Assembly: GCF_038719015.1 (NCBI RefSeq) | Contig: NZ_CP152276.1 | Location: forward strand, 1,250,001-1,314,000 | Direction of reading: 5' to 3' | Source of the DNA: Nguyenibacter vanlangensis | GTDB lineage: Bacteria; Pseudomonadota; Alphaproteobacteria; Acetobacterales; Acetobacteraceae | Length of the DNA: 64,000 bases | Shown: positions 27,016 to 34,667 of the stretch, in pieces | How positions within the stretch are numbered: position 1 is the stretch's first letter | Layout of the letters: each line of letters starts with the position of its first letter | Position numbers and translations under genes: made by a program | The notes under the pieces: model-generated | The model's input: only the letters and a program-made list of their open reading frames with translations | The model's database searches: none | Told to the model about the DNA's origin: nothing

Positions 27016-28654
27016 ATTCCGGTGCGGCGGGCGCGTCGGCGGCGGTGGCCGGGGCGGGCGGGGAATCGTCCTCCATCACGGACAGGTCGGGCACGGCGCG
27101 GGCGCTGCGCACGCCCCAGGCGCAGAACAGCAGCGAGATCGCCGCCACCGCCGCCAGGTCCCAGCCGTAGGGAATCCAGCCCCGCCCGCCGAACTGCCGG
27201 CTGCCGGCATAGGACAGGGCGGCGATGGACGGCAGGTAGGCCATGAACCACGCGGCATGGCGGATGGCGGCGCGGTGGCGTGCCCAGCCATCGTCGCGGC
27301 GGAACCAGGCATAGACCGGCAGCAGCATCACCATCAGCAGGATGATGTCGCCGCTGAGCGGCCAGCGGGCCCAGTAGAGCAGCAGCGAGGAGAACATGAA
27401 GGCCAGCGCGCCCACCACGCGCATGGCCGGCACGCGGACCGGGCGCGGCCGTTCGGGCAGGGTGCGCCGCAGCGCCAGGGCGGCGATCGGCAGCATCATG
27501 TAGGAGATGATGGTGCAGACCGAGATCACCGACGCCAGGATGCCCCAGCCGCGAAAGAAGAACAGGAACACGAACGCCACGGCGAGATTGAACCACAGCG
27601 CCGGGCGCGGCACGCCTGAAGAGGGATCGATCCGGCCCAGCAGGGCGGGCATGGTGCCGTTGCGCTGCATCCCCAGGGTCATGCGGGTGCTGCTGGCCAG
27701 GTGGGTGGCGCCGGCGCCGCTGGGGGCGAGGAAGGCGTCGAAATAGAGCAGCATCGCCAGCCAGTTGAGGTTGAAGGCGATGGCCAGTTGGGCGAAGGGC
27801 GACGAGAAGGACAGCGCCGCCCAGCCCCCTGCCCCGGGCCGCACCGCGCCCAGGAAGGCGCATTGCAGCAGCAGGTAGATCACGGTCGCCAGCCCGACCG
27901 CGCCCAGCACGGCGATCGGGATGCTGCGCCCGGGGTTGCGGGCCTCGCCGGCCAGGTTGAGCGGGCTTTGGAACCCGTTGAAGGCGAAGACGATGCCCGA
28001 GGTGGACACCGCCGTCAGGATGCCCGACAGGCCGTAGGGCATGAAGCCGCCCAAGGACGCGCCCGGGGGCGTGCCCGAGGGGTCGGCGCCCACCAGGTTG
28101 CCGGGGTGGAAGGCGCTGGCGAACAGGGCCAGGGCGGCGCCGGCCGGCACCACCAGCTTGAACACCGTGATCATGGCGTTGAAGCGGGCGAAGAAGCGCA
28201 CGCCCCAGAAATTGAGCTGGAAATAGACCACCACCAGCAGGGCGGCCACGATCAGGCCGGGGGGTGTCAGGGTGCCGGCCTGGTAGAGGTGATGGGCCCA
28301 GGGGAAGGACCAGGAACTCATGTATTGTACCGAGGCCTCGGCTTCGACCGGGACGACGCTGACGATCGACAGCCAGTTGGCGCCGGCCGCCATGAAGCCG
28401 ACCAGGGGGCCGTGGGTGAGGTTGGCATAGCGCACCATGCCGCCCGCCACCGGGAACATGCCGCCCAGTTCGGTGGCGACGGCGGCGATGACCAGCGCGA
28501 TGAAGGCCCCCAGCAGCCAGGCCAGGGTGGCCGCCGGACCGGCGGTCGAGGCCGCGCGTTCCGCCCCGAACAGCCATCCCGACCCGATCATGGCGCTGAG
28601 CCCGGTGAACATCAATTGCCAGGGGCCGAGCGCGCGATTGAGGTGGGATGACAC
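26987..28654 (-). CDS. APC-family amino acid permease
   Basis: A 555-residue inner-membrane transporter with 12 or more helices. The amino-acid/polyamine/organocation signature is at the N-terminus (RALGPWQLMFTGLSAMIGSGWLFG), and helix 6 has FAFNGFQSPLNLAGEARNPGRSIP. The overall form resembles aspartate:proton symporter-like permeases. I chose the GTG at 28654, preceded by GGAGAA, because the family begins with this VSSHL-type sequence. An ATG at 28699 would add 15 basic residues but lies inside a hairpin. It follows metE on the same strand by about 90 bp, so a methionine or related amino acid is a reasonable substrate guess. Confidence 0.87.
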   Translation of the reverse strand: MSSHLNRALGPWQLMFTGLSAMIGSGWLFGAERAASTAGPAATLAWLLGAFIALVIAAVATELGGMFPVAGGMVRYANLTHGPLVGFMAAGANWLSIVSVVPVEAEASVQYMSSWSFPWAHHLYQAGTLTPPGLIVAALLVVVYFQLNFWGVRFFARFNAMITVFKLVVPAGAALALFASAFHPGNLVGADPSGTPPGASLGGFMPYGLSGILTAVSTSGIVFAFNGFQSPLNLAGEARNPGRSIPIAVLGAVGLATVIYLLLQCAFLGAVRPGAGGWAALSFSSPFAQLAIAFNLNWLAMLLYFDAFLAPSGAGATHLASSTRMTLGMQRNGTMPALLGRIDPSSGVPRPALWFNLAVAFVFLFFFRGWGILASVISVCTIISYMMLPIAALALRRTLPERPRPVRVPAMRVVGALAFMFSSLLLYWARWPLSGDIILLMVMLLPVYAWFRRDDGWARHRAAIRHAAWFMAYLPSIAALSYAGSRQFGGRGWIPYGWDLAAVAAISLLFCAWGVRSARAVPDLSVMEDDSPPAPATAADAPAAPEFRNIAHRRL

Positions 28655-28671
28655 GTTGGGGGTTCTCCGGC

Positions 28672-28705
28672 GGCTGGATGCGAGTCGCGACTGTTTCATC
28701 CAGCC
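28672..28705. other. Nested hairpin between metE and the permease gene
   Basis: GGCTGGATG (28672-28680) pairs with CATCCAGCC (28697-28705). The loop contains the 10-bp palindrome AGTCGCGACT. It lies between the metE stop and the permease GTG start. It could be an attenuator, an mRNA processing site or a weak terminator. There is no T run. Confidence 0.5.
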
Positions 28706-28743
28706 AACCCGGTCTCGCGCCCCGGCGCAAGGCGCGGGGTGCT

Positions 28744-31089
28744 TCAGGCGGCGCGCATCCGGCGCGCCGCGTCCACCATGGCGGCTATGGCGGTGCGGAC
28801 CTCGGGCCATTTGCGGGTCTTGAGCCCGCAATCGGGGTTGACCCAGAGCCGGTCGGGGTCGATCCGGCCGGCGGCGGCGCGCAGCAGGTCGAGCATCTCG
28901 CCGGCGGCGGGGGCGCGGGGCGAGTGGATGTCGTAGACGCCCGGACCGATTTCCGCCGGGTAGCGGCGCCCGGTGAAAGCGTCAAGCAGGTCCATCCTGG
29001 AGCGTGCGGTCTCGATCGAGATGACGTCGGCGTCCATCGCGGCGATGGCGTCGATGATGTCGTTGAATTCCGAGTAGCACATGTGGGTGTGGATCTGGGT
29101 CGCGTCGGCCACGCCCGAGGCGGCGATGCCGAAGCAGGCCACCGCCCAGTCCAGGTAAGCCTGCCAGTCGGCGCGGCGCAGGGGCAGGCCCTCGCGCAGT
29201 GCGGCCTCGTCGATCTGGATGATGGCGGCGCCGGCCGCTTCGAGGTCCGTGACCTCGTCGCGGATGGCGAGGGCGATCTGGCGGCAGGTCCGTTCACGCG
29301 GCTGGTCGTCGCGGACGAAGGACCAGTTGAGGATGGTGACCGGGCCGGTCAGCATGCCCTTCATCGGCCGGTCGGTCAGGGACTGGGCATAGCGCCACCA
29401 GGCGACCGTCATCGGTTCGGGGCGCCGGACGTCGCCGTAGATGATCGGCGGGCGGACATAGCGCGAGCCGTAGGACTGGACCCAGGCATGGCGGGTGAAG
29501 GCGAAGCCCGACAGGCGTTCGCCGAAATATTGCACCATGTCGTTGCGTTCGAATTCGCCGTGGACCAGCACGTCGAGCCCGGCTTCTTCCTGCCATTGCA
29601 CGGCGCGGACGATTTCGGCGCGCAGGAACGAATCATAGGCCGCGTCCGACAGGGTGCCGCGGGCATGGGCGGCGCGGGCCTGGCGCACGTCGCCGGTCTG
29701 GGGGAAGGAGCCGATGGTGGTGGTGGGAAAGGCGGGCAGGCCGAGCCGGGCGCGCTGCGCCGCCTGGCGGACGGCGAAGGGCGAGGCGCGGCGGGCCTGG
29801 GCGGGGTCGATCGCCGCCATCCGCTGCTGGACCGACGGGTCGTGGATGCGCGGCGAGGTGCCGCGCGACGCGGCGGCCGCCGATGCCGCGTCCAGTTCGG
29901 CCCGCACCGCGGCCGGTCCGTCATTCAGCGCCCGGGCCAGGGTGGCGAGTTCGGTGATCTTCTGCACCGCGAAGGCCAGCCAGGAGCGGATTTCGCCGTC
30001 CAGCGCGGTTTCGCGGTCGAGGTCCAGCGGGGTGTGCAGCAGGGAGCAGGAGGGGGCGAGCTGGATGGTCCGCCCGGTGCGCACGGCCGGGGCGATGCGG
30101 TCCAGCAGCGCCTGGAGGTCGGCGCGCCAGACATTGCGGCCGTCGATGACGCCCAGGGACAGGACCAGGTCGGGGCGCGCCGCCGCCAGGACGGGGCCGA
30201 GCTGGTCCGGTGCGCGCACCAGGTCGATATGCAGCCCGTCGACCGGCAGGGCGAGCGCGGTGTCGAGATTGTCGCCCAGCGCGCCGAAATAGGTCGCCAG
30301 CATCAGGCGCACCCCGGCGCCGGCCGCGAGCTGCGCATAGGCGCGGCCATAGGCGGCGCGGGCCGCGTCGGTCAGGTCGGTGACCAGGCAGGGTTCGTCG
30401 ATCTGCACCCAGCCGGCGCCGGCATCGGCCAGGGCGCGCAGGATGGCGACATAGACCGGCAGCAGGCGCGGCAGCAGCGACAGCGGGTCGAAGGCGCCGC
30501 CGCGGGCCTTGCCCAGCAGCAGGTAGCTGATCGGCCCCAGCAGGACGGGGCGGGTTTCGATGCCGAGCGCGCGGGCCTGGAGATACTCATCCACCGGCTT
30601 GGCCGAGGACAGGCGGAAGACCTGATCGGCGGAGAATTCCGGCACCAGGTAGTGATAGTTGGTGTCGAACCATTTGGTCATTTCCGCGGCGGGCAGGCCC
30701 CCGGCGGTATCGGTACCGGAGGCATCGGCGCTGGCGGCATCGGCGTGGCCGTGCGCGCAGCCTGCCGCCGCGTCGCCCCGGGTGCCGCGGGCCATGGCGA
30801 AATAGGTCGCGCTGTCGACCGGGCCGCCGGACCAGCCATAGCGGGACGGGATGGCCCCGACCATGACCGACATGTCCAGCACATGGTCGTACAGCGAGAA
30901 ATCATTGGACGGGATGATGTCGGCGCCGCGATCGCGCTGCCAGATCCAGTTGTCCGCGCGCAGGCGTGCGGCCGCGGCCTGGAGTGCGGCCTCGTCGCCG
31001 TTTCCGGCCCAGTGTTCTTCCAGCGCCTGTTTCAGTTCTCGCCTGGGGCCGATGCGGGGAAAGCCCAGTGTGGCGACGGTGACGGTCAT
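28744..31089 (-). CDS. metE: Cobalamin-independent methionine synthase
   Basis: 5-methyltetrahydropteroyltriglutamate-homocysteine S-methyltransferase of 781 residues. It makes methionine without vitamin B12. The zinc/homocysteine site is complete: H669 and C671 (HTHMCYSEF), E693 (SIETARS) and C754 (NPDCGLKTR). The N-terminal folate-binding half begins with ATLGFPRIGPRRELKQALE. A cobalamin riboswitch in the leader explains its expected shut-off when B12 is present, when a B12-dependent enzyme (not in this window) would take over. The gene is divergent from the sahR-like regulator and metF, which makes its methyl donor. GAGG precedes the start. Confidence 0.96.
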   Translation of the reverse strand: MTVTVATLGFPRIGPRRELKQALEEHWAGNGDEAALQAAAARLRADNWIWQRDRGADIIPSNDFSLYDHVLDMSVMVGAIPSRYGWSGGPVDSATYFAMARGTRGDAAAGCAHGHADAASADASGTDTAGGLPAAEMTKWFDTNYHYLVPEFSADQVFRLSSAKPVDEYLQARALGIETRPVLLGPISYLLLGKARGGAFDPLSLLPRLLPVYVAILRALADAGAGWVQIDEPCLVTDLTDAARAAYGRAYAQLAAGAGVRLMLATYFGALGDNLDTALALPVDGLHIDLVRAPDQLGPVLAAARPDLVLSLGVIDGRNVWRADLQALLDRIAPAVRTGRTIQLAPSCSLLHTPLDLDRETALDGEIRSWLAFAVQKITELATLARALNDGPAAVRAELDAASAAAASRGTSPRIHDPSVQQRMAAIDPAQARRASPFAVRQAAQRARLGLPAFPTTTIGSFPQTGDVRQARAAHARGTLSDAAYDSFLRAEIVRAVQWQEEAGLDVLVHGEFERNDMVQYFGERLSGFAFTRHAWVQSYGSRYVRPPIIYGDVRRPEPMTVAWWRYAQSLTDRPMKGMLTGPVTILNWSFVRDDQPRERTCRQIALAIRDEVTDLEAAGAAIIQIDEAALREGLPLRRADWQAYLDWAVACFGIAASGVADATQIHTHMCYSEFNDIIDAIAAMDADVISIETARSRMDLLDAFTGRRYPAEIGPGVYDIHSPRAPAAGEMLDLLRAAAGRIDPDRLWVNPDCGLKTRKWPEVRTAIAAMVDAARRMRAA

Positions 31090-31204
31090 GACAGCCTCGA
31101 CAGTTGGGGCGGGCCGGCGGACAGGCGCGCGAGGCCGGCCGCGCCGGCAGGTCGCCGGCGCGGTGGGGCGCGACCCGTCCGGACACCCCGCCGGAGGATT
31201 TCTT

Positions 31205-31395
31205 CGGCCATGGCAGGTCTCCTGGCTTGCGGGTCACAGCAGCCGGTCCTGCCTTCCCGGGGTCTCTCTCGGTAGAGATTCCCAGTGGCGCGGATGGACC
31301 GGTGCTCGCCGCCTACAGTTGCGGGGGCAGCGCCGGATTCGCACCGGCTTCCCTCTTCGCCGCGACGCCGGAAGACTGGGTGCGGAACCATGGCG
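31205..31395 (-). promoter_or_regulatory. Cobalamin (B12) riboswitch in the metE leader
   Basis: On the minus strand the conserved elements appear in order: GAGGGAAGCCGGTGCGAATC, the core GCTGCCCCCGCAACTGTA (complement of 31314-31331), the B12 box GCCACTGG (complement of 31282-31289), and the closing segment GCAAGCCAGGAGACCTGCC. It lies about 115 nt before the metE start and downstream of a good promoter. Adenosylcobalamin binding would be expected to repress metE. Confidence 0.95.
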
Positions 31396-31400
31396 GTCGG

Positions 31401-31430
31401 ATTAGGACAGGAATGGAAAAAATGAGTCAA
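31401..31430 (-). promoter_or_regulatory. Promoter of metE
   Basis: On the minus strand TTGACT (complement of 31425-31430) is followed by 18 bp and CCTAAT (complement of 31401-31406). This places the transcript start just before the riboswitch. The sahR-like operator begins only 10 bp upstream of the -35. Confidence 0.65.
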
Positions 31431-31436
31431 TAGGAA

Positions 31437-31465
31437 TTGCACATATAAGGATATCGTTATATGTG
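31437..31465 (+). promoter_or_regulatory. Promoter of the sahR-like gene
   Basis: TTGCAC (31437-31442) with either TATATG (15-bp spacing) or TATGTG (17-bp spacing) as the -10. The transcript would begin at or very near the ATG at 31472, and no Shine-Dalgarno sequence is present, so the mRNA is probably leaderless. Confidence 0.45.
31441..31464. promoter_or_regulatory. 24-bp near-perfect palindrome, likely SahR-type operator
   Basis: ACATATAA (31441-31448) and TTATATGT (31457-31464) are perfect inverted arms, and the centre contains GATATC. Only one of the 12 base pairs mismatches. It overlaps the promoter of the regulator gene and adjoins that of metE, as expected for an autoregulated ArsR-type repressor. 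Confidence 0.75.
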
Positions 31466-31471
31466 ACGTTC

Positions 31472-32437
31472 ATGAGCCGATCGCTTGTCATTTTCCAGGC
31501 CCTGGCCGATCCGACGCGGCTGCGGATCCTGGCGTTGCTGCGCACGATGGAACTGTCCGTCGGCGAGATCGCGCAGGTGCTGGGGCAGAGCCAGCCGCGC
31601 GTGTCGCGCCATGTGAAGATCCTGGTGGCGGCCGGGCTGGCGGAGCGTCGCAAGGAAGGGAGCTGGGTGTTCCTGACGCTGGGGACGGAGGAGGATTTCG
31701 GGCCGCTGCTGGCCGCCATGGACCGGTGGGACCGGCATGACGACGCCGAGCGCGCGGCGGACATCGCCCGGCTGAAGGCGGTGCGTACGGTGCGGGCGAT
31801 GGCGGCGGAGGATTATTTCGAGACCCATGCGGCGAACTGGGACGCGATCCGCTCGCTGCATGTCGCGGAGGGCGATGTCGAGGCCGCGATCCTGCGCGTT
31901 CTGGCGCCGGAGCCGATCGGGCGGCTGGTGGATATCGGCACCGGGACGGGGCGGATGCTGGAATTGCTGGCCCCCCGGGCGGACAGCGCGGTCGGGTTCG
32001 ACCGCAGCCCGGCGATGCTGCGCCTGGCGCGGACCAAACTGGCCCAGGTGGGGCTGACCCAGGCGGCGTTGGCCCAGGCGGCGTTGGAAAATGCGGAATT
32101 GCGGCAGGGCGACATGTATGCGCTGCCGCTGGCGGCCGGTGCCGCGGACGTGGCGGTGATGCACCAGGTGCTGCATTACGCGCAGCACCCGGCCGCCGCG
32201 ATCGCCGAGGCGGCGCGGCTGCTGGCGCCGGGCGGGCGGCTGCTGGTCGTGGATTTCGCCCCGCATGAGCGCGAGGATTTGCGCGAGCGCGATGCGCATG
32301 TGCGACTGGGATTTTCCGACGCGCACATGGCCGAATGGTTCGCCGCCGCCGGGTTGCGCGCCGAAGAGCCGGTGCGCCTGGATGGCGAGCTGACCGTCAA
32401 GCTGTGGCTGGGCCGCCGCGCGGCCGACGGCCGCTGA
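31472..32437 (+). CDS. ArsR-type regulator fused to a SAM-methyltransferase fold (SahR-like)
   Basis: A 321-residue protein. Residues 1-95 form a winged helix (ALADPTRLRILALL, GEIAQVLGQSQPRVSRHVKIL). Residues 120-321 are a class I methyltransferase fold with a SAM/SAH-binding VDIGTGTGRML motif and FAPHEREDLRE. This architecture matches the SahR group of proteobacterial regulators, which control methionine-cycle genes in response to S-adenosylhomocysteine. No metal-binding cysteines of classical ArsR are present. It is divergent from metE and precedes metF. The ATG at 31472 is preferred over the GTG at 31463, which lies inside the operator. A 15-bp DNA duplication encodes LTQAALAQAAL near residue 195. 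Confidence 0.85.
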   Translation: MSRSLVIFQALADPTRLRILALLRTMELSVGEIAQVLGQSQPRVSRHVKILVAAGLAERRKEGSWVFLTLGTEEDFGPLLAAMDRWDRHDDAERAADIARLKAVRTVRAMAAEDYFETHAANWDAIRSLHVAEGDVEAAILRVLAPEPIGRLVDIGTGTGRMLELLAPRADSAVGFDRSPAMLRLARTKLAQVGLTQAALAQAALENAELRQGDMYALPLAAGAADVAVMHQVLHYAQHPAAAIAEAARLLAPGGRLLVVDFAPHEREDLRERDAHVRLGFSDAHMAEWFAAAGLRAEEPVRLDGELTVKLWLGRRAADGR

Positions 32438-32509
32438 GCGCTCGCCGCCTGCTTCTTTCGTTTCCTGATCCTTTATTTCCCGATGATGATTGCCGAGGAG
32501 CCGGCCCGC

Positions 32510-33463
32510 ATGTCTTTTCTTTCCCTTCCCGGCCTTTCCCTTCCCGGCCTATCCCAGCCTGGACACGCCGCCGGCCCGTTTCCGTGGCTTGCCCCGGCCG
32601 AGGCGCCGGACGCGGAGATCGGGGTGTCGTTCGAATTCTTTCCGCCCAAGACCGAGAAGATGGCGGACGGGCTGCGCCAGGCGGTGGCCGGCCTGGCGCC
32701 GCTGGGGCCGCGCTTCGTGTCCGTGACCTATGGCGCGGGCGGGTCGACGCGCGACCGGACGCTGGCGGTGCTGCGCGAGATGGTGCGCGACCATGCCGTG
32801 CCGGTGGCGGGCCACCTGACCTGCGTCGGGGCGTCGCGCGCCGAGGTGGACGCGGTGGCGCGGGACTATTGGCAGGCGGGGGTGCGGCATATCGTCGCGC
32901 TGCGCGGCGATGCGGCCGAGCCTGGCGGGCGGTTCGTGCCGCATCCGGAGGGATATGAGAACGCGGCGGCGCTGGTCGCAGGCCTGCGGCGGGTGGCGCC
33001 GTTCGAGATTTCGGTCGCGGCCTATCCGGAGACCCATCCCGAGGCGCGGAGCCCGCAGGCGGACCTGGACAACCTGAAGGCCAAGATCGATGCCGGGGCG
33101 TGCCGGGCGATCACGCAATTCTTCTTCGAGGCCGAGAGTTTCCTGCGGTTTCGCGACCGCGCGGCGGCGGCGGGGATCGATGCGGAGATCGTGCCGGGGA
33201 TCCTGCCGGTGGGGAACGTGGCGCAGGCCTATCGCTTTGCCGAGATGTGCGGCGCGCGCGTGCCCGACTGGATGCGGCGCCTGTTCGATGGGCTGGACGC
33301 GCAGCCGGGGGCGCGGGCGATGGTCACCACGGCGGTTGCCGCCGCGCTGTGCGCCCAGTTGCGCGCGGCGGGCGTGTCGCAATTTCATTTCTATACGCTG
33401 AACCGGGCGGACGCGTCGCTGGCGCTGTGCCGGCTGCTGGGACGGCGCGGCGGGGAATCATGA
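32510..33463 (+). CDS. metF: Methylenetetrahydrofolate reductase
   Basis: FAD-dependent (beta/alpha)8-barrel enzyme of 317 residues that reduces 5,10-methylene-THF to 5-methyl-THF, the methyl donor for methionine synthase. Family motifs are clear: GVSFEFFPPKTEKM, FVSVTYGAGGSTRDRT, VPVAGHLTCVGASR, IVALRGD, and QFFFEAESFLRFRDR. I chose the ATG at 32510 with GAGGAG upstream; the ATG at 32483 lacks a ribosome site. The first 20 residues (LSLPGLSLPGLSQPG) come from a short imperfect DNA repeat and are not part of the conserved barrel. It lies 72 bp after the SahR-like gene, probably co-transcribed with it. Confidence 0.95.
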   Translation: MSFLSLPGLSLPGLSQPGHAAGPFPWLAPAEAPDAEIGVSFEFFPPKTEKMADGLRQAVAGLAPLGPRFVSVTYGAGGSTRDRTLAVLREMVRDHAVPVAGHLTCVGASRAEVDAVARDYWQAGVRHIVALRGDAAEPGGRFVPHPEGYENAAALVAGLRRVAPFEISVAAYPETHPEARSPQADLDNLKAKIDAGACRAITQFFFEAESFLRFRDRAAAAGIDAEIVPGILPVGNVAQAYRFAEMCGARVPDWMRRLFDGLDAQPGARAMVTTAVAAALCAQLRAAGVSQFHFYTLNRADASLALCRLLGRRGGES

Positions 33464-33541
33464 CGATGCAGGAACCGGTGCGTGGGCAATACGTTTGATT
33501 ATATGCTTGTTCATGCACCCTTTTGCGGAAGGTCTTTCGAT

Positions 33542-33733
33542 ATGTCGGCCGCTTTCTCCCTGCGCCGTCCCTGCCTGCTTGCCGTCCTGGGTTTGAGCCT
33601 GCTGCCGCTGGCCGCGTGCAGTTCCTTCAGCGGCGATGGCGACGATCATCCGCCCCGTGCGCATAATGTGATCGTCGTGCCGCGCGGCACCGACGTGGTG
33701 TGTCCGGACGGCACCCAGCCGCCCTGCCCCTGA
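33542..33733 (+). CDS. Small lipoprotein of unknown function
   Basis: A 63-residue protein with a type II signal peptide (MSAAFSLRRPCLLAVLGLSL) and lipobox LAAC at about residue 26. The mature peptide of about 38 residues contains NVIVVPRGTDVVCPDGTQPP with two cysteines that could form a disulfide. I chose the ATG at 33542, with GGAAGG upstream, over an ATG at 33482 that would add 20 residues ahead of the signal. It converges on the DUF2459 gene with a 28-bp gap. No function can be assigned. Confidence 0.7.
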   Translation: MSAAFSLRRPCLLAVLGLSLLPLAACSSFSGDGDDHPPRAHNVIVVPRGTDVVCPDGTQPPCP

Positions 33734-33761
33734 ATGAATCGCCTGAACGGATCGCGCGCGT

Positions 33762-34586
33762 TCATCGCGCGCCGTCCGACGGCGGGGGTGGAAGCGGGCA
33801 GAGCCGGCGGGCGGCCTGCCGGCCCTTGCGCATGACCTGTCCGGCGAAGATCGCCCGGCCGTCGGGTATGGGCAGCCCGGCCTGCCGCAGGGCCTGCTCC
33901 ACCCATCCGTTGCAGGTGTGGAACAGGGTGTAGCGGCTGCGCGCCGCGTAGAAGAGGCTTTCGGGCAGGTGCCCGACCGCCACCAGGCGCGGCCGTTCCT
34001 CTCGCCCCGTAGTTTCCTGCCCCAACGTCCCCTGGCCCAACGTCCCCTGGCCCGATGTTCCTTGGCCCGATGTTCCTTGCCCCATTGTTCCTTGCCCCAT
34101 TGTTCTTTGCCCTGGCACCAGATCATCGCCGATGAAGGCGGAGAGGCGCGCCATCCCGGCGGGCGGGAGCGGCAGGGTGACGACGGTGCCGGGGGCATAG
34201 GCCTGCGGCGGCGCGACGGTCAGGGCGAAGACCTGGATGACGGCCGGGCCGGGGAACGGGCCGATCAGATATTCTTCCGGGCTGGACGTCGGGGCGGTGA
34301 AGAATGTCTTCTTGCCGTAGCCGAACAGGACGGTGCGCGCGCCGGGGAAGACCTGGCGGAAATAGGCCAGCGGTCCCGTGAGGTCGGCCGCCGGGATGCC
34401 GATTTCGGTGTGCCAGCCCCGGTCGACCAGGTAGAGCGGCAGCGTGTCGGGCGGCAGGGGGTCGCAGGAGGGCGCCGGCCCCGGCGCCGCCGCGCAGCCG
34501 GCCAGGAGCGCCAGCAGGCAGAGCCGTGCCGGGGCGCGGGCCGGGCGTGCTTGCCGGATAGGCGTCCATCGTGAAAATACCCGCAT
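33762..34586 (-). CDS. DUF2459 family lipoprotein with repeat insertion
   Basis: A 274-residue exported protein of the DUF2459 group. A signal peptide ends at lipobox LLAGC (about residue 31). Conserved parts include LYLVDRGWHTEIGIPAADL, VLFGYGKKTFFTA and SRYTLFHTCNGWVEQALRQAGLPI. The late HTCNGWV with its cysteine resembles NlpC/P60-like or papain-like fold active sites, but this is only a suggestion. Between the conserved halves lies an insertion of six or seven GQGTx pentapeptides encoded by an exact 15-bp array (34021-34110). The ATG at 34586 has GGGGCAGG upstream; an in-frame ATG at 34631 is possible. Confidence 0.8.
   Translation of the reverse strand: MRVFSRWTPIRQARPARAPARLCLLALLAGCAAAPGPAPSCDPLPPDTLPLYLVDRGWHTEIGIPAADLTGPLAYFRQVFPGARTVLFGYGKKTFFTAPTSSPEEYLIGPFPGPAVIQVFALTVAPPQAYAPGTVVTLPLPPAGMARLSAFIGDDLVPGQRTMGQGTMGQGTSGQGTSGQGTLGQGTLGQETTGREERPRLVAVGHLPESLFYAARSRYTLFHTCNGWVEQALRQAGLPIPDGRAIFAGQVMRKGRQAARRLCPLPPPPSDGAR
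34021..34110. repeat. Six-copy 15-bp tandem repeat in the DUF2459 gene
   Basis: Six contiguous 15-bp units, arranged as three pairs of near-identical neighbours: CCCAACGTCCCCTGG twice, CCCGATGTTCCTTGG/C twice, CCCATTGTTCCTTGC and CCCATTGTTCTTTGC. The coding strand gives GQGTL, GQGTS and GQGTM pairs. The unit length preserves the reading frame. Confidence 0.95.
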
Positions 34587-34667
34587 GATGCCTGCCCCGT
34601 CCGAACCGATCGCCCGAGGATCATATGCCATCGTTTCGCGCGCGTCCCGTGCCGCCAGGGTAGGCGC

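Noticed and set aside
28648..31275. 875-residue plus-strand frame opposite metE
   Set aside because: metE on the minus strand has all zinc ligands; the plus frame also runs through the riboswitch complement.
31405..31471. A SAM or SAH riboswitch before the ArsR-methyltransferase gene
   Set aside because: The predicted leader is too short (about zero nucleotides), and the conserved structure visible here is a DNA palindrome, not an aptamer.
34021..34110. Possible CRISPR array
   Set aside because: The units are 15 bp and contiguous with no spacers, and they lie in frame inside a coding sequence.
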